Assembly: GCF_002206635.1 (NCBI RefSeq)
Contig: NZ_NGUO01000008.1
Location: forward strand, 1 to 64,000
Direction of reading: 5' to 3'
DNA length: 64,000 nt
DNA from: Polynucleobacter aenigmaticus
GTDB lineage: Bacteria > Pseudomonadota > Gammaproteobacteria > Burkholderiales > Burkholderiaceae
Shown: in pieces, positions 1 through 10,195 of the stretch
Layout of the letters: each line of letters starts with the position of its first letter
Numbering within the stretch: the first letter of the stretch is position 1
The notes under the pieces: generated by a model
What the model was told of the DNA's origin: nothing
The model's database searches: none
What the model saw: only the letters and a program-made list of their open reading frames with translations
Translations under genes and position numbers: made by a program

Positions 1-2
1 CC

Positions 3-479
3 AAGCTCTCGAAGACCATTAGCGCCAAGATTAAGAATCGCCGTAATAACGATCAACACCAGTTCTCACGGCTTTTAGCCAATGAGTATGGTGCGATCTT
101 TGTCGGAAATGTATCCAGTAGCAAACTCATTAAAACCAAGATGGCGAAGTCTGTGCATGATGCAGGCTGGAGTCAATTTAAGACAATGTTGGAATACAAG
201 TGCCATGAGGCAGGTGTTGTCTTTTTAGAGGTCAATGAGAGTAATACAACCCAAACCTGTTCTTCGTGTGGCGAAAAGCCACCGTCGAGGCCGAAAGGTA
301 TCGCAGGACTTGGAATAAGAGAATGGGCTTGCGACTGTTGTGGAGTCATCCACGATAGAGACATTAATGCCAGCAAGAACATTCTCCGTATCGGACTAGA
401 TACGCTAGCAGTAGGAGCCTCGCAGTTAAATCAAGGGAGATTTGAACCCCCTTGCTTTCGTAATAATCTTGCGCTTTAG
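3..479 (+). pseudogene. tnpB: IS200/IS605 TnpB nuclease, 3' part (cut by window edge)
   Basis: The reading frame is open from the left edge of the window, so only about 158 C-terminal residues are visible and the gene may be intact outside it. It carries the zinc ribbon typical of TnpB (TCSSCGEKPPS ... WACDCCG) followed by the RuvC-III motif HDRDINASKNIL with its catalytic Asp. TnpB is an RNA-guided DNA nuclease that helps IS200/IS605 elements persist at their donor sites. Its sequence is clearly different from the second TnpB at 51347, so these are two separate elements. Two strong hairpins overlap and follow the stop codon. The next gene, yhbY, ends at 534 in the opposite direction. The family call is firm; whether the element is complete cannot be judged here. 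Confidence 0.85.
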
Positions 480-533
480 CGCTTAGATTGTTGGCGAAGA
501 CCTTTACGGTCTTAGCTATGGGGAGTAGTCAGG
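440..533 (+). ncRNA. Putative omega-RNA / right end of the first TnpB element
   Basis: A stem-loop at 465-489 (AATCT, T, GCGC, TTTA, GCGC, TT, AGATT) spans the tnpB stop codon. A second perfect hairpin lies at 497-513 (AAGACC, loop TTTAC, GGTCTT). In IS200/IS605 elements the guide (omega) RNA is made from the end of tnpB plus the right end, and it is hairpin-rich in this way. The exact right boundary is unknown; it should lie at or just before 533. The RNA assignment is inferred from position and structure only. Confidence 0.35.
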
Positions 534-1160
534 TTAAGAGCCCAATGATTTTTTCTTGGTGCTGCTCATGCGTACCTTGCGTTTCTTAACTGGCGCAGGA
601 GCTGCGGCTGCTTTACGATAACCTGGTGATGACCAGCCAATTTTGGACTCAGCAGCATCAGCGCGCAGAACACGTTTCTTCGGAGTGGCGCTTTTAACTG
701 CCGCAGCTCTTTCAAAAGGGGACTTGCTTGAGGCGGAGCGTCGATCTGATCTCTCGGAGGTACTGGTGCGAACCCCCGTTTTTGCCACTACGCGGTTTGG
801 CTGGCGCTTTGTACGTGGGGCTTGCAATGATTTTTTGGTTTGCTTGCTAGATCTACCTAAATTAGAAAGGGCTTCATCCACTACATCTTTGGGTTTCCAA
901 AGGACGAGTAACTTTCCGATATGCTGAACTGGTGCTGCATCGAGCTTGTCACAAAGCTCTTCATAGATCGCGGTACGAGCTTCGCGTTCGTCACCAAAGA
1001 CGCGAACTTTAATTAATCCATGATGAGAAATGGCTAATTTAGCCTCTTTAATAACCGCGGGGGTCAGACCATCGCCACCAATCATGACTACCGGACTGAG
1101 GTCGTGAGCGTCGGTTTTAAGGGATTTACGTTGTGCGGGGGTAATAGTAAGTGCTGTCAT
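534..1160 (-). CDS. yhbY: YhbY/CRM-domain RNA-binding protein with long basic tail
   Basis: Residues 1 to about 97 form a CRM (YhbY) RNA-binding domain: the N-terminal part LTPAQRKSLKTDAHDLSPVV, a GGDGLT loop in the position of the family GxxG loop, and the typical helix VIKEAKLAISHHGLIKV. YhbY-type proteins bind pre-50S ribosomal particles. The usual protein is about 95-100 residues. This one has roughly 110 further residues rich in Lys, Arg, Ser and Ala, probably disordered and nucleic-acid binding. It is divergent from rlmE, a 23S rRNA methyltransferase gene, as is common in proteobacteria, which supports a ribosome-assembly role. Its 3' end touches the right end of the TnpB element. Confidence 0.9.
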   Translation of the reverse strand: MTALTITPAQRKSLKTDAHDLSPVVMIGGDGLTPAVIKEAKLAISHHGLIKVRVFGDEREARTAIYEELCDKLDAAPVQHIGKLLVLWKPKDVVDEALSNLGRSSKQTKKSLQAPRTKRQPNRVVAKTGVRTSTSERSDRRSASSKSPFERAAAVKSATPKKRVLRADAAESKIGWSSPGYRKAAAAPAPVKKRKVRMSSTKKKSLGS

Positions 1161-1298
1161 AGGCTCGATGATAGAGCATTAGGGCATGTAAAACGGGGCT
1201 TTCGCCCATATATCAGCTCTAATTTGGAGGTTTTAAGTCGATTCCTTTTGCCTTACGGGGCATAAACAAGGAAAATGGACGCCGAAAGTGGGTAAGTT

Positions 1299-1973
1299 GT
1301 GGCAAAGAATAAATTTAATAAAAGTTGGTTGCAGGATCACTTGAATGATCCGTATGTGAAGATGGCCCAAAAAGAGGGTTATCGAGCGCGAGCTGTCTAT
1401 AAGCTAAGCGAGATAGACGAGCAAGACAGGCTCATTAAAGCGGGTATGACGATTGTGGATCTCGGAAGCGCCCCAGGGAGCTGGTCTCAGTACGCCCGCA
1501 ATCGCCTCACAGAGCTTGGTAAAAACAATCCCAAGGTCGAGTCGGGCAAGCCAGATGGAATCATTATTGCGATTGATATTCTGCCGATGGAGGATATTGC
1601 CGATGTTTCCTTTATTCAGGGGGATTTTCGTGAAGATGAGGGCTTAAAGGCTCTTGAGGCGCTTTTACCGGCTGATGCTGGCGGTAAAGTTGATCTTGTA
1701 CTGTCGGATATGGCCCCCAATCTATCTGGGGTGGGTGTGGCCGATGCTGCTCGCATGGCCTTTTTGGCAGAAATTGCCTTAGATTTTTCAGTTCAACACC
1801 TAAAGCCAGAGGGTGCGCTATTGATCAAGTGCTTCAATGGCAGCGGCTATAGTCAGATCGTCGAGTCCTTTAAAAAGGTCTTTAAAACGGTGGCCTCCAG
1901 AAAGCCTAAGGCTTCACGAGCAAAGTCCTCTGAAATCTTTTTGTTGGGCCGAGACCTCAAATCCACTAAATGA
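1299..1973 (+). CDS. rlmE: 23S rRNA (uridine-2'-O-)-methyltransferase
   Basis: RlmE (FtsJ/RrmJ) methylates the 2'-O of U2552 in the 23S rRNA A-loop using S-adenosylmethionine, a late step of 50S maturation. The 224-residue protein shows the FtsJ opening [26 protein letters not shown] with a catalytic Lys, the SAM-binding loop [14 protein letters not shown] near residues 53-66, [12 protein letters not shown] with the catalytic Asp, and a C-terminal [11 protein letters not shown]. It starts at GTG; the nearby ATG at 1275 runs into a stop after six codons, so GTG 1299 is the best start. It lies upstream of ftsH, the same order as in many proteobacteria (rlmE-ftsH). Confidence 0.93.
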   Translation: MAKNKFNKSWLQDHLNDPYVKMAQKEGYRARAVYKLSEIDEQDRLIKAGMTIVDLGSAPGSWSQYARNRLTELGKNNPKVESGKPDGIIIAIDILPMEDIADVSFIQGDFREDEGLKALEALLPADAGGKVDLVLSDMAPNLSGVGVADAARMAFLAEIALDFSVQHLKPEGALLIKCFNGSGYSQIVESFKKVFKTVASRKPKASRAKSSEIFLLGRDLKSTK

Positions 1974-2073
1974 CCCACTAAAAATAGGGGTTTATTAAAT
2001 AAAGTTGCTCTCAGCTCTTGAAAAAGCCTGGTAGTAGAATCAAATACTTAGGTATAGCAATCCGCTTTAACTC

Positions 2074-2087
2074 CCGGATTAATCCGG
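2074..2087. promoter_or_regulatory. 14-bp palindrome in the ftsH leader
   Basis: CCGGATTAATCCGG is a perfect palindrome just upstream of the probable ribosome-binding site (AAAGG, about 2089-2093) and the TTG start of ftsH at 2101. It could be an operator or a small hairpin that affects translation. No function is shown. Confidence 0.35.
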
Positions 2088-2100
2088 CAAAGGTCTACTT

Positions 2101-3978
2101 TTGAATAGCAATATGTTGCAAAAAATCGGTGTGTGGCTCATTGTGGGTCTGGTGCTATTTACTGTTTTTAAACAGTTTGATAAGCCAAAGGATCAGTCTC
2201 AGGTCACTTATTCTCAATTCATGGACGATGCCAAAGTTGGCAAAGTCAAGCGAGTTGATGTGCAAGGTCGCACGTTGCAGGTGACCCCCAATGACGGCAA
2301 CAAATATTCCATCGTCTCCCCAGGAGATATTTGGATGGTTGGCGATCTCATGAAATTCGGAGTGCAGGTAACTGGTAAAGCAGATGATGAACCAAGCATG
2401 TTGGTTTCTGCTTTGTATTACCTTGGACCTACTTTATTGATTATTGGCTTCTGGTTTTTCATGATGCGTCAGATGCAAGGCGGCGGAAAGGGTGGAGCTT
2501 TTTCTTTCGGAAAGTCAAAGGCACGTCTGATTGATGAGAATAGCAATACCGTTACCTTTGCTGATGTTGCAGGTTGCGATGAAGCTAAAGAAGAAGTCTT
2601 TGAGATTGTGGATTTCTTAAAGGATCCGCAGAAGTTTCAAAAGCTCGGTGGTCGTATTCCTCATGGCATATTGCTTGTAGGTCCCCCAGGTACCGGTAAG
2701 ACCTTGCTTGCACGCGCAATTGCGGGTGAAGCAAAGGTTCCGTTCTTCTCCATCTCTGGCTCAGATTTCGTTGAGATGTTTGTTGGTGTTGGTGCATCGC
2801 GCGTGCGCGATATGTTTGAGAACGCTAAGAAAAACTCTCCTTGCATCATCTTCATTGACGAGATCGATGCGGTCGGTCGTCATCGCGGCGCTGGTATGGG
2901 CGGCGGTAACGATGAGCGTGAACAAACGCTCAACCAGATGCTTGTTGAGATGGATGGTTTCGAAAGCAATAGTGGCGTGATTGTGGTTGCTGCGACTAAC
3001 CGTTCCGATGTATTGGATAAGGCCTTGCTGCGTCCTGGTCGTTTCGATCGCCAGGTACACGTAGGTTTACCAGATATTCGGGGCCGCGAGCAAATCCTGC
3101 AAGTGCATATGCGTAAGGTTCCCATTGATCCAGATGTGGATGCTGCTGTATTGGCACGCGGCACACCTGGTTTCTCAGGCGCAGATTTAGCAAACCTAGT
3201 AAATGAGTCTGCATTGTTTGCAGCGCGTCGTAATAAGCGTGCTGTAGATATGAAAGACTTTGAAGACGCAAAAGACAAGATCTACATGGGTCCTGAACGC
3301 AAGTCTGCTGTGATGCGTGAAGAAGAGCGTCGTAATACGGCCTATCACGAGTCTGGCCATGCGGTAGTTGCCAAGGTATTACCTAAGGCTGATCCAGTGC
3401 ATAAAGTCACCATCATGCCGCGTGGCATGGCTTTGGGTGTGACTTGGCAGTTGCCTGAGTTTGATCGTGTGAATCTATATAAAGATCGCATGATGGAAGA
3501 GTTGGCGATTTTGTTTGGCGGTCGCGCTGCTGAAGAAGTGTTCTTGCATTCCATGAGCACTGGTGCTTCAAATGACTTTGAGCGTGCTACCAAAATGGCG
3601 CGTGATATGGTGACTCGTTACGGCATGAGCGATAGCTTGGGCACGATGGTTTATGTGGATACAGAGTCCGAAAGTATTTTTGGGCGCAATAGTACAAAGA
3701 CGGTTTCTGAGTTGACTCAGCAAAAAGTAGATGCTGAGATTCGGGCATTAGTGGATAGTCAATATGCTTTGGCAAGATCCATTCTTGAGCAAAATCGTGA
3801 CAAGGTTGAAGCCATGGTTGCCGCATTGCTTGAGCTGGAAACTATTGATGCTGAGCAGATTACCGACATCATGGAAGGTCGTCCACCACGCGCTCCTAAG
3901 CCGCCATCAGCAACCCAGTTTGGTAACTCAGCTGGAACGCCAGGTCCTGCTGCGGGTGCTGCTCCTGCAACTGCCTAA
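2101..3978 (+). CDS. ftsH: ATP-dependent zinc metalloprotease FtsH
   Basis: FtsH is a hexameric inner-membrane AAA+ protease that removes misassembled membrane proteins and regulators such as sigma-32 and LpxC. Visible parts are an N-terminal membrane helix (about residues 5-23), a periplasmic segment, a second helix near residues 100-122, Walker A GPPGTGKT from residue 194, Walker [13 protein letters not shown], and the zinc site HESGH at residues 416-420. The Pro/Ala-rich C-terminus is normal for beta-proteobacteria. Start is TTG 2101 ([12 protein letters not shown]), which matches the MNNN-type start of relatives; ATG 2113 is the alternative. folP follows within 25 bp and is probably cotranscribed. 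Confidence 0.97.
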   Translation: MNSNMLQKIGVWLIVGLVLFTVFKQFDKPKDQSQVTYSQFMDDAKVGKVKRVDVQGRTLQVTPNDGNKYSIVSPGDIWMVGDLMKFGVQVTGKADDEPSMLVSALYYLGPTLLIIGFWFFMMRQMQGGGKGGAFSFGKSKARLIDENSNTVTFADVAGCDEAKEEVFEIVDFLKDPQKFQKLGGRIPHGILLVGPPGTGKTLLARAIAGEAKVPFFSISGSDFVEMFVGVGASRVRDMFENAKKNSPCIIFIDEIDAVGRHRGAGMGGGNDEREQTLNQMLVEMDGFESNSGVIVVAATNRSDVLDKALLRPGRFDRQVHVGLPDIRGREQILQVHMRKVPIDPDVDAAVLARGTPGFSGADLANLVNESALFAARRNKRAVDMKDFEDAKDKIYMGPERKSAVMREEERRNTAYHESGHAVVAKVLPKADPVHKVTIMPRGMALGVTWQLPEFDRVNLYKDRMMEELAILFGGRAAEEVFLHSMSTGASNDFERATKMARDMVTRYGMSDSLGTMVYVDTESESIFGRNSTKTVSELTQQKVDAEIRALVDSQYALARSILEQNRDKVEAMVAALLELETIDAEQITDIMEGRPPRAPKPPSATQFGNSAGTPGPAAGAAPATA

Positions 3979-4000
3979 TTATTTCTAAGTAAATAGTTAG

Positions 4001-4873
4001 GTGATCAAGCAAACACTGCCCGCAACTTGGCGTTGCGGGCGTTTTCTTTTTGACTTTAGTAAACGTCAACGTCCATTAGTGATGGGCATTCTGAATGCCA
4101 CACCAGATTCATTTTCTGATGGTGGAAAGTTCCGCACAGCAAGTGATGCCATTGCCCAAGCAGAGCGCATGATCACCAACGGCGTAGACATCATTGATAT
4201 CGGCGGTGAATCTACTCGCCCCGGTGCTGAGCCTGTTTCTTTACAAGAAGAGTTGGATCGTGTCTTGCCCATTATTGATGCCTTGAAAGATTGTGGCGTA
4301 GCGCTGTCTATTGATACCTATAAAGCGCAAACCATATGCCAGGCCCTGCGAGCTGGCGTAGATTGTGTCAATGATATTTGGGCGCTTCGACAAGAGGGTG
4401 CAGTAGACGCCATTCTTGAAAGCGACAAAAATCACCCAGAAAAACAGTGCGGCATTGTATTAATGCATATGCAGCGTGATCCACAAACTATGCAATTTGA
4501 TCCTGAGTATGTTGATGTGATTGCAGAGGTAAAGCTGTTTTTGCAAGAGCGTGCAAAGTTGCTAGAAGAGCAGGGGGTTGCTCAAAACCGTATTGCTATT
4601 GATCCGGGCTTTGGTTTTGGCAAAAGTCTGGAGCACAACCTCAATATGCTGGCTAATTTTGATCAATTCTCACAATTGGGATACCCAGTTTTAGCGGGGA
4701 TCTCTCGTAAGTCAATGCTTGGCAAGCTAACAGGTCGAGATACGAATGAGCGAGTGGCGCCGAGCGTTGCGGCTGCCATCCTTGCCGCTGATCGGGGTGC
4801 TCGTATCATCCGAGTCCACGATGTCCAGGAGACGGTTGACTCCCTGAAGGTCTGGGAAGCGATTCAGGGATAA
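4001..4873 (+). CDS. folP: Dihydropteroate synthase
   Basis: FolP condenses p-aminobenzoate with 6-hydroxymethyl-7,8-dihydropterin diphosphate in folate synthesis and is the sulfonamide target. The 290-residue TIM-barrel protein contains the family signatures MGILNATPDSFSDGG near residue 27, DIIDIGGESTRPGA, IDTYKA, CVNDIWALR, IDPGFGFGKSLEHN and GISRKSMLGKLTGR. It starts at GTG 4001, 22 bp after the ftsH stop, and lies between ftsH and glmM, the conserved order in beta- and gamma-proteobacteria. Confidence 0.96.
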   Translation: MIKQTLPATWRCGRFLFDFSKRQRPLVMGILNATPDSFSDGGKFRTASDAIAQAERMITNGVDIIDIGGESTRPGAEPVSLQEELDRVLPIIDALKDCGVALSIDTYKAQTICQALRAGVDCVNDIWALRQEGAVDAILESDKNHPEKQCGIVLMHMQRDPQTMQFDPEYVDVIAEVKLFLQERAKLLEEQGVAQNRIAIDPGFGFGKSLEHNLNMLANFDQFSQLGYPVLAGISRKSMLGKLTGRDTNERVAPSVAAAILAADRGARIIRVHDVQETVDSLKVWEAIQG

Positions 4874-4913
4874 CTCGCTTGGCTAAATACTCACAAGTTT
4901 TATAATCAAGCCC

Positions 4914-6257
4914 ATGAAAAAACAATACTTTGGTACTGATGGCATTCGCGGTGAAGTAGGTCAATTTCCGATCATTCCTGAGTTCATTACGCGTCTTGGC
5001 TACGCTGCTGGCATAGTACTGAGTAGTCATGCAAAACCTGGCGAACGTTGCAAGATTTTGATTGGTAAAGATACACGTGTATCAGGCTATCTACTGGAGG
5101 CCGCTCTAGAGGCGGGCTTTGCTGCTGCAGGGGTTGATGTCATGCTGTGCGGACCAATGCCAACTCCCGGAGTTGCTTACCTTACTAAAGCCTTGCGCTT
5201 ATCGGCGGGTGTTGTGATTTCAGCATCGCACAATCCTTATCAAGATAATGGCATTAAGTTTTTCTCGGCTGAAGGCGGTAAGTTAAGTGATGAGCTGGAG
5301 CTTGCTATTGAAGCAGAGCTTGAAAAACCGATGGGCTGCGTTAGTTCAAAGGAGTTGGGTAAGGCATTTCGTATCGACGATGCTGCTGGTCGTTACATAG
5401 AGTTCTGTAAATCAACTTTTCCTGGTGAGCTCAATCTCAAAGGTATGAAGTTGGTAGTGGATTGTGCGAATGGCGCTGCTTACCATACTGCACCACATGT
5501 GTTTCATGAGTTAGGTGCAGAAGTCGTTTCGATTGGCGTTCATCCTGATGGTCGCAATATCAATGATGGCTGTGGTGCTACAGCGCCTGATGCCTTAATT
5601 GCCAAAGTGAAAGAAGTGAGTGCTGATATCGGTATTGCATTGGATGGCGATGCAGACCGCCTACAAATGGTCGACGCTTCTGGTCGTTTATTTAATGGTG
5701 ATGAGCTCTTATACGTACTTGCTAAAGATCGTATCGAGCGCGGCCAAGCTATCGGTGGTGTAGTTGGCACTCTAATGACTAATCTTGCAGTAGAAAGTGC
5801 TATTAAAGATTTGGGTATTGGATTTGAGCGTGCTAATGTGGGCGATCGTTATGTCTTAGAGTTACTCAAGCAAAAAGGCTGGATCATTGGCGGGGAGGGC
5901 TCTGGCCATCTACTTTGCCTAGACCAGCATTCCACTGGTGATGGCACGATTGCTGCACTGCAGGTCTTGGCGGCGATGAGTCAAACAAAGAAGAGTCTTG
6001 CGAAATTACTTGATTCTGTAAAAATCTTTCCTCAGGTGCTTTTAAACATCAAGTTCCAAGCTGGCTATGACTGGAAGTCAGATGACGCCCTCAAATCCAA
6101 GATAAGCCAAGTTGAGAGCGCCCTTAAAGGAGGTGGTAGGGTGCTGATCCGCGCTTCAGGCACGGAGCCCGTCCTTCGGGTGATGGTTGAGGCTCAAGAT
6201 GGTGATGTTGCTATGAGCTCAGCCAAGAGTATTGCTCAATTGGTTCCTACCCAATAA
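4914..6257 (+). CDS. glmM: Phosphoglucosamine mutase
   Basis: GlmM interconverts glucosamine-6-phosphate and glucosamine-1-phosphate on the way to UDP-GlcNAc, for peptidoglycan and LPS. The 447-residue protein starts with the diagnostic [15 protein letters not shown]. It has the phosphoserine loop SASHNP with catalytic Ser105, the Mg-binding loop DGDADR from residue 244, the sugar-binding loop GGEGSGH and the phosphate-binding [12 protein letters not shown] near the C-terminus. It is the last gene of the ftsH-folP-glmM group, before the phosphate operon. Confidence 0.97.
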   Translation: MKKQYFGTDGIRGEVGQFPIIPEFITRLGYAAGIVLSSHAKPGERCKILIGKDTRVSGYLLEAALEAGFAAAGVDVMLCGPMPTPGVAYLTKALRLSAGVVISASHNPYQDNGIKFFSAEGGKLSDELELAIEAELEKPMGCVSSKELGKAFRIDDAAGRYIEFCKSTFPGELNLKGMKLVVDCANGAAYHTAPHVFHELGAEVVSIGVHPDGRNINDGCGATAPDALIAKVKEVSADIGIALDGDADRLQMVDASGRLFNGDELLYVLAKDRIERGQAIGGVVGTLMTNLAVESAIKDLGIGFERANVGDRYVLELLKQKGWIIGGEGSGHLLCLDQHSTGDGTIAALQVLAAMSQTKKSLAKLLDSVKIFPQVLLNIKFQAGYDWKSDDALKSKISQVESALKGGGRVLIRASGTEPVLRVMVEAQDGDVAMSSAKSIAQLVPTQ

Positions 6258-6294
6258 CTCATTGATTTAATTGAACTATTTTTCATTAAGAAGC

Positions 6295-6312
6295 TTGTCA
6301 TAAAAGCGTAAC
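6295..6312 (+). promoter_or_regulatory. PHO box upstream of pstS
   Basis: TTGTCAT, spacer AAAA, GCGTAAC forms two 7-bp units at 11-bp period. This is close to the PhoB consensus (CTGTCAT-type repeats separated by 4 AT-rich bases). It lies 60-78 bp before the pstS ATG, the expected place for PhoB control of the pst operon. It is read by eye and not scored against a matrix. Confidence 0.7.
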
Positions 6313-6372
6313 ACTCAAAACGTATCGTTCAGGTATCGCAATATTGCGTTATTTATCTGAGGAACGATCCAT

Positions 6373-7395
6373 ATGAACTCATTTTTGAAAAAAGCGTTAG
6401 TAATTAGCGCGATTTCATTTGCCCCAGTTGCTTTTGCGGTCGATATGACTGGCGCTGGTGCAACATTCCCATACCCAATTTACGCTAAATGGGCTGAAGC
6501 TTTTAAAGCCAAAACTGGCTCCAATATGAATTACCAATCAATTGGTTCTTCTGGCGGCATTAAGCAAATTAAAGCGAAGACTGTTGATTTCGGTGCAACT
6601 GATAATCCAGTTAAATTTGAAGAATTAGAAAAAGAAGGTTTGGTTCAGTTTCCAGCAATTATCGGTGGCGTAGTGCCAGTGATGAACGTTGATGGCGTTA
6701 AGCCAGGCGAACTCAAGTTAGATGGCCCAACATTGGCTGATATTTTCCAAGGCGTCATCTCCGATTGGGGTGACAAGCGTATTGCCATCATGAACCCAGG
6801 TGTAAAGATTCCTTCTGGCCCAATTACCGTTGTTCACCGCGCTGATGGTTCCGGTACAACTGCAATTTTTACTGATTACTTAGCAAAAACTAGCACCCTC
6901 TGGAAAGATGCTGTTGGTGCAGGTGCTGCTGTTAAGTGGCCTGCTGCTTCATCTGTTGGCGGTAAAGGCAATGAAGGTGTTGCTGCAAACGTATCTCGCG
7001 TAAAGAACTCTGTTGGTTATGTTGAATATGCTTATGCTAAGAAAAACAAAATGACTTACATCTCCTTGAAGAACAAGGATGGTAATTTTGTTGCTCCGGA
7101 CGATGTCACATTTGCTGCTGCAGCTGCTGGTACTGATTGGGCGAAGATTCCAGGCATGGGTACATTTATTACCAATGCTTCTGGCGCTAAGTCTTGGCCA
7201 ATCACTGGCGCATCTTTCATCCTCTTGTACAAGAACCCAGAAAACAAAGCAAATGCTGCTGAAGTGATCAAGTTCTTTGACTTTGCATTCAAGGATGGCA
7301 AGAAGATGGCTGAAGAGCTCGATTACGTTCCAATGCCTGATGCAACAACTGATTTCATCCGTAAGAATGTATTTTCTAAGGTTGTTACTAAGTAA
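6373..7395 (+). CDS. pstS: Periplasmic phosphate-binding protein PstS
   Basis: PstS captures orthophosphate in the periplasm and delivers it to the PstCAB ABC transporter. A cleavable signal peptide ends near residue 22 (PVAFA before VDMTGAGATFPYP). The mature protein shows the phosphate-binding motifs GAGATFPYPIYAKW, SIGSSGGIKQI, DFGATDNP, HRADGSGTTAIFTDYL and GVAANV. It is the first gene of pstSCAB-phoUBR, with a PHO box upstream and hairpins downstream that would let pstS be expressed more highly than the membrane genes. Confidence 0.97.
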   Translation: MNSFLKKALVISAISFAPVAFAVDMTGAGATFPYPIYAKWAEAFKAKTGSNMNYQSIGSSGGIKQIKAKTVDFGATDNPVKFEELEKEGLVQFPAIIGGVVPVMNVDGVKPGELKLDGPTLADIFQGVISDWGDKRIAIMNPGVKIPSGPITVVHRADGSGTTAIFTDYLAKTSTLWKDAVGAGAAVKWPAASSVGGKGNEGVAANVSRVKNSVGYVEYAYAKKNKMTYISLKNKDGNFVAPDDVTFAAAAAGTDWAKIPGMGTFITNASGAKSWPITGASFILLYKNPENKANAAEVIKFFDFAFKDGKKMAEELDYVPMPDATTDFIRKNVFSKVVTK

Positions 7396-7400
7396 GGTTT

Positions 7401-7424
7401 GATGATTAAGATTTCTTAATCATC
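7401..7424. terminator. Perfect 11-bp inverted repeat after pstS
   Basis: GATGATTAAGA, TT, TCTTAATCATC begins 5 bases after the pstS stop. It is an AT-rich stem without a U tract. It could act as a 3' RNA-stabilising structure or pause site, protecting the pstS message. Confidence 0.5.
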
Positions 7425-7431
7425 ACTGAAT

Positions 7432-7460
7432 AACAGCTCCATCAAAAGTGGGGCTGTTTC
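7432..7460 (+). terminator. Attenuating terminator between pstS and pstC
   Basis: AACAGCTCC pairs with GGGGCTGTT (one G-U pair) across a 9-base loop, followed by a short T-containing tail. It sits 23 bp before pstC. This fits partial termination after pstS, which would explain higher PstS levels. Confidence 0.6.
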
Positions 7461-7482
7461 AATATTTAAATAAGCATAATTT

Positions 7483-8472
7483 ATGATTGAATCGACCCAG
7501 TCTCACTCGGCACCGACGCCACAGGCGCTTCGCATTGCTAAGCTGCAGCGCGTTCAAGACTTCTTATTTCACGGCATTACTCAATTCTTTGCCTTATCAG
7601 TATTAATTGCCTTGGTCGGAATTATGATTTCGCTGGTAATAAATGCCTGGCCTGCATTAAGTACTTTTGGCATTGGCTTTTTCTTCACCCAAGAGTGGGA
7701 TATTGTGAATGGTGAGTTTGGTGGATTGATCGCCATATACGGCACCCTAGCAACATCTATCATTGCATTGTTGATTGCCGTTCCCCTCAGCTTTGGTATT
7801 GCTGTTTTTCTAACTGAGCTATGTCCAGGCCCTTTACGCAGACCATTGGGAACAGCAGTGGAGTTGCTTGCAGCCGTTCCTTCAATCATTTACGGTATGT
7901 TTGGCCTGTTCATCTTTGCACCTTTATTTGCCGAGTACATTCAACCAGGTATTGCTGGGACTCTTGGGCAAATCCCTGGATTAGGTATCTTGTTCTCCGG
8001 CGCATTTAATGGTATCGGCATTTTGTGTGCCGGCTTGATTTTGGCAATGATGATTTTGCCTTTTATTGCCTCTGTAATGCGCGATGTATTTGAGATTGTT
8101 CCTCCAGTACTCAAAGAGTCAGCATATGGTATTGGCTGCACCACTTGGGAAGTAGTCAAGAATGTAGTTCTGCCATACACCAAGGCTGGTGTGATTGGTG
8201 GCGTTATGCTGGGATTGGGTAGGGCGCTTGGTGAAACCATGGCCGTGACCTTTGTGATCGGCAATGCCCATCGCTTATCTCCTTCCTTGTTCGCGCCGGG
8301 AACTTCAATTGCCTCTACGCTAGCTAACGAATTTGGTGAGGCTGAAGCTGGCAACCATCTCTCTTCTTTATTCGCCTTAGGTCTGGCGCTGTTTATTATT
8401 ACCTTCGTGGTTCTAGCATTTGCTAAGTGGATGCTAAATAACATGGAGAAGAAGCAGGGTTTAAGAACATGA
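7483..8472 (+). CDS. pstC: Phosphate ABC transporter permease PstC
   Basis: PstC is one of the two membrane subunits of the high-affinity phosphate importer. The 329-residue protein has about six hydrophobic segments after a polar N-terminus. The permease coupling loop [20 protein letters not shown] is followed by [19 protein letters not shown], both typical of PstC. The stop overlaps the pstA start (ATGA), so the two are translationally coupled. Confidence 0.96.
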   Translation: MIESTQSHSAPTPQALRIAKLQRVQDFLFHGITQFFALSVLIALVGIMISLVINAWPALSTFGIGFFFTQEWDIVNGEFGGLIAIYGTLATSIIALLIAVPLSFGIAVFLTELCPGPLRRPLGTAVELLAAVPSIIYGMFGLFIFAPLFAEYIQPGIAGTLGQIPGLGILFSGAFNGIGILCAGLILAMMILPFIASVMRDVFEIVPPVLKESAYGIGCTTWEVVKNVVLPYTKAGVIGGVMLGLGRALGETMAVTFVIGNAHRLSPSLFAPGTSIASTLANEFGEAEAGNHLSSLFALGLALFIITFVVLAFAKWMLNNMEKKQGLRT

Positions 8473-9335
8473 ACAACACTTCCAATATTGATCCAGCAGT
8501 TTTTGCTAGGCGTAAGCGCGCCAATAAAATTGGCTTAGCCTTGTCCATGGGTGCCATGGGTTTGGGTATGATCTTTTTACTTTGGATTTTGAGCGTACTG
8601 ATATTTAAAGGCTTTGCTGCTCTTGATATCACCTTGTTTACCCAAAGTACTCCAGCCCCAGGTTCTGAAGGTGGTGGTCTTTCTAATGCCATCGTTGGCA
8701 GCCTAATGCTCGTTGGTTGCTGTACTTTAATTAGCACTCCAATTGGAGTTTTGGCGGGTCTCTACCTCTCCGAATACGGTGATCGCAGTCGCATTGCAGC
8801 CATCACCCGTTTCGTTACTGACATCATGCTATCGGCCCCATCGATTGTGATTGGTCTGTTTGTTTACGCTTTTGTAGTCGCTCAGGTTCGCCACTTTTCT
8901 GGCTGGGCCGGAACTATCGCTTTAGCTTTAATTGCCATACCAGTAGTGGTGCGGACAACTGAGAATATGTTGCGCTTGGTTCCTGGTAGCTTGCGCGAAG
9001 CTGCATATGCATTGGGTACTCCAAAGTGGAAAGTGGCCTTCATGATCACCTTGAGAGCTGCGCAAAGCGGTGTGATGACTGGTATTTTGTTGGCCTTGGC
9101 CCGTGTCAGTGGCGAAACAGCGCCTTTGTTATTCACAGCTTTGAATAACCAGTTCTTCTCTACCAATATGAATGCCCCAATGGCGAACTTACCAGTAGTG
9201 ATCTTCCAGTTTGCAATGAGTCCTTATGACAATTGGGTTGATCTTGCCTGGGGTGGCGCTTTATTAATCACCTTCGCAGTACTCGGATTAAATATCTTGG
9301 CTCGTGTAGTCTTTCGCGAAAAGGTTCAGGGATGA
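8469..9335 (+). CDS. pstA: Phosphate ABC transporter permease PstA
   Basis: PstA is the second membrane subunit of the Pst importer. The 288-residue protein has a first helix near residues 25-50, then the PstA features [14 protein letters not shown] and [14 protein letters not shown], and the coupling loop [17 protein letters not shown] followed by [14 protein letters not shown]. It overlaps pstC at its start and pstB at its stop by four bases each. Confidence 0.96.
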   Translation: MNNTSNIDPAVFARRKRANKIGLALSMGAMGLGMIFLLWILSVLIFKGFAALDITLFTQSTPAPGSEGGGLSNAIVGSLMLVGCCTLISTPIGVLAGLYLSEYGDRSRIAAITRFVTDIMLSAPSIVIGLFVYAFVVAQVRHFSGWAGTIALALIAIPVVVRTTENMLRLVPGSLREAAYALGTPKWKVAFMITLRAAQSGVMTGILLALARVSGETAPLLFTALNNQFFSTNMNAPMANLPVVIFQFAMSPYDNWVDLAWGGALLITFAVLGLNILARVVFREKVQG

Positions 9336-10183
9336 TGAGCAATATGAAAACAATGTTTGACTTAAATCAGATTGATAGTCAAGGAGTAAATACAAATATG
9401 AATACAAATCAACAAACACCAGTCGCAGCTAAGAATGCTCTTGAAGTGCGCAATCTGAACTTTTTTTATGGATCCTACCAAGGTCTAAAAGATATCAATT
9501 TAGATATCGAAGAGGGTAAGGTAACTGCATTTATTGGACCATCTGGTTGTGGTAAATCGACTTTGCTCAGAGCATTGAATCGCATGTATGACCTGTATCC
9601 TGGTCAGCGTGCTGAAGGCGAGATTAATTTCTACGGACAAAATATTTTGACTCCAGGTCAGGATTTAAATCTCCTTCGCTCACGGATCGGCATGGTCTTT
9701 CAGAAGCCTACACCATTCCCAATGTCTATCTACGAGAACATTGCCTTTGGTGTACGTTTATACGAAAGACTTTCCCGTTCAGAGATGGATGAGCGTGTTG
9801 AGTGGGCTTTGAATAAGGCGGCACTTTGGAATGAAGCGAAAGACAAGCTTAACCAGAGTGGTTTATCTCTGTCTGGCGGTCAGCAGCAGCGTTTATGTAT
9901 CGCGCGTGGTGTGGCTGTTAAGCCCTCCGTTATTTTGCTAGACGAGCCAACATCAGCCTTGGATCCAATCTCTACAGGTAAGATCGAAGAGTTGATCAAC
10001 GAACTCAAACACGAGTACACCATTGCTATCGTGACCCACAATATGCAACAAGCAGCCCGCGTCTCCGATTACACTGCTTATATGTATCTTGGAAGTCTTA
10101 TCGAGTATGGCAAGACGGACGAGATCTTTATTAAGCCTAAGCGTAAAGAAACAGAAGATTACATTACCGGCCGCTTCGGTTAA
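9332..10183 (+). CDS. pstB: Phosphate ABC transporter ATP-binding protein PstB
   Basis: PstB is the ATPase that powers PstCA. Walker [10 protein letters not shown] starts near residue 69, followed by the Q-loop region [18 protein letters not shown], the signature [13 protein letters not shown], Walker [14 protein letters not shown] and the switch histidine [12 protein letters not shown] 9332 overlaps the pstA stop and gives 283 residues. ATG 9398 follows AAGGAG (9381-9386) by 11 bases and gives 261 residues, closer to the usual family length. The first 22 residues are therefore uncertain and the shorter form may be the main product. Confidence 0.95.
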   Translation: MMSNMKTMFDLNQIDSQGVNTNMNTNQQTPVAAKNALEVRNLNFFYGSYQGLKDINLDIEEGKVTAFIGPSGCGKSTLLRALNRMYDLYPGQRAEGEINFYGQNILTPGQDLNLLRSRIGMVFQKPTPFPMSIYENIAFGVRLYERLSRSEMDERVEWALNKAALWNEAKDKLNQSGLSLSGGQQQRLCIARGVAVKPSVILLDEPTSALDPISTGKIEELINELKHEYTIAIVTHNMQQAARVSDYTAYMYLGSLIEYGKTDEIFIKPKRKETEDYITGRFG

Positions 10184-10195
10184 TTGGAGACATAA

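Noticed and set aside
2017-2060. CTTGAAAA upstream of ftsH as a sigma-32 promoter
   Set aside because: The -10 partner CCCCAT is not present at the right spacing.
2708-3826. Long open frames on both strands inside ftsH
   Set aside because: They overlap a certain gene, have no family motifs and reflect codon bias.
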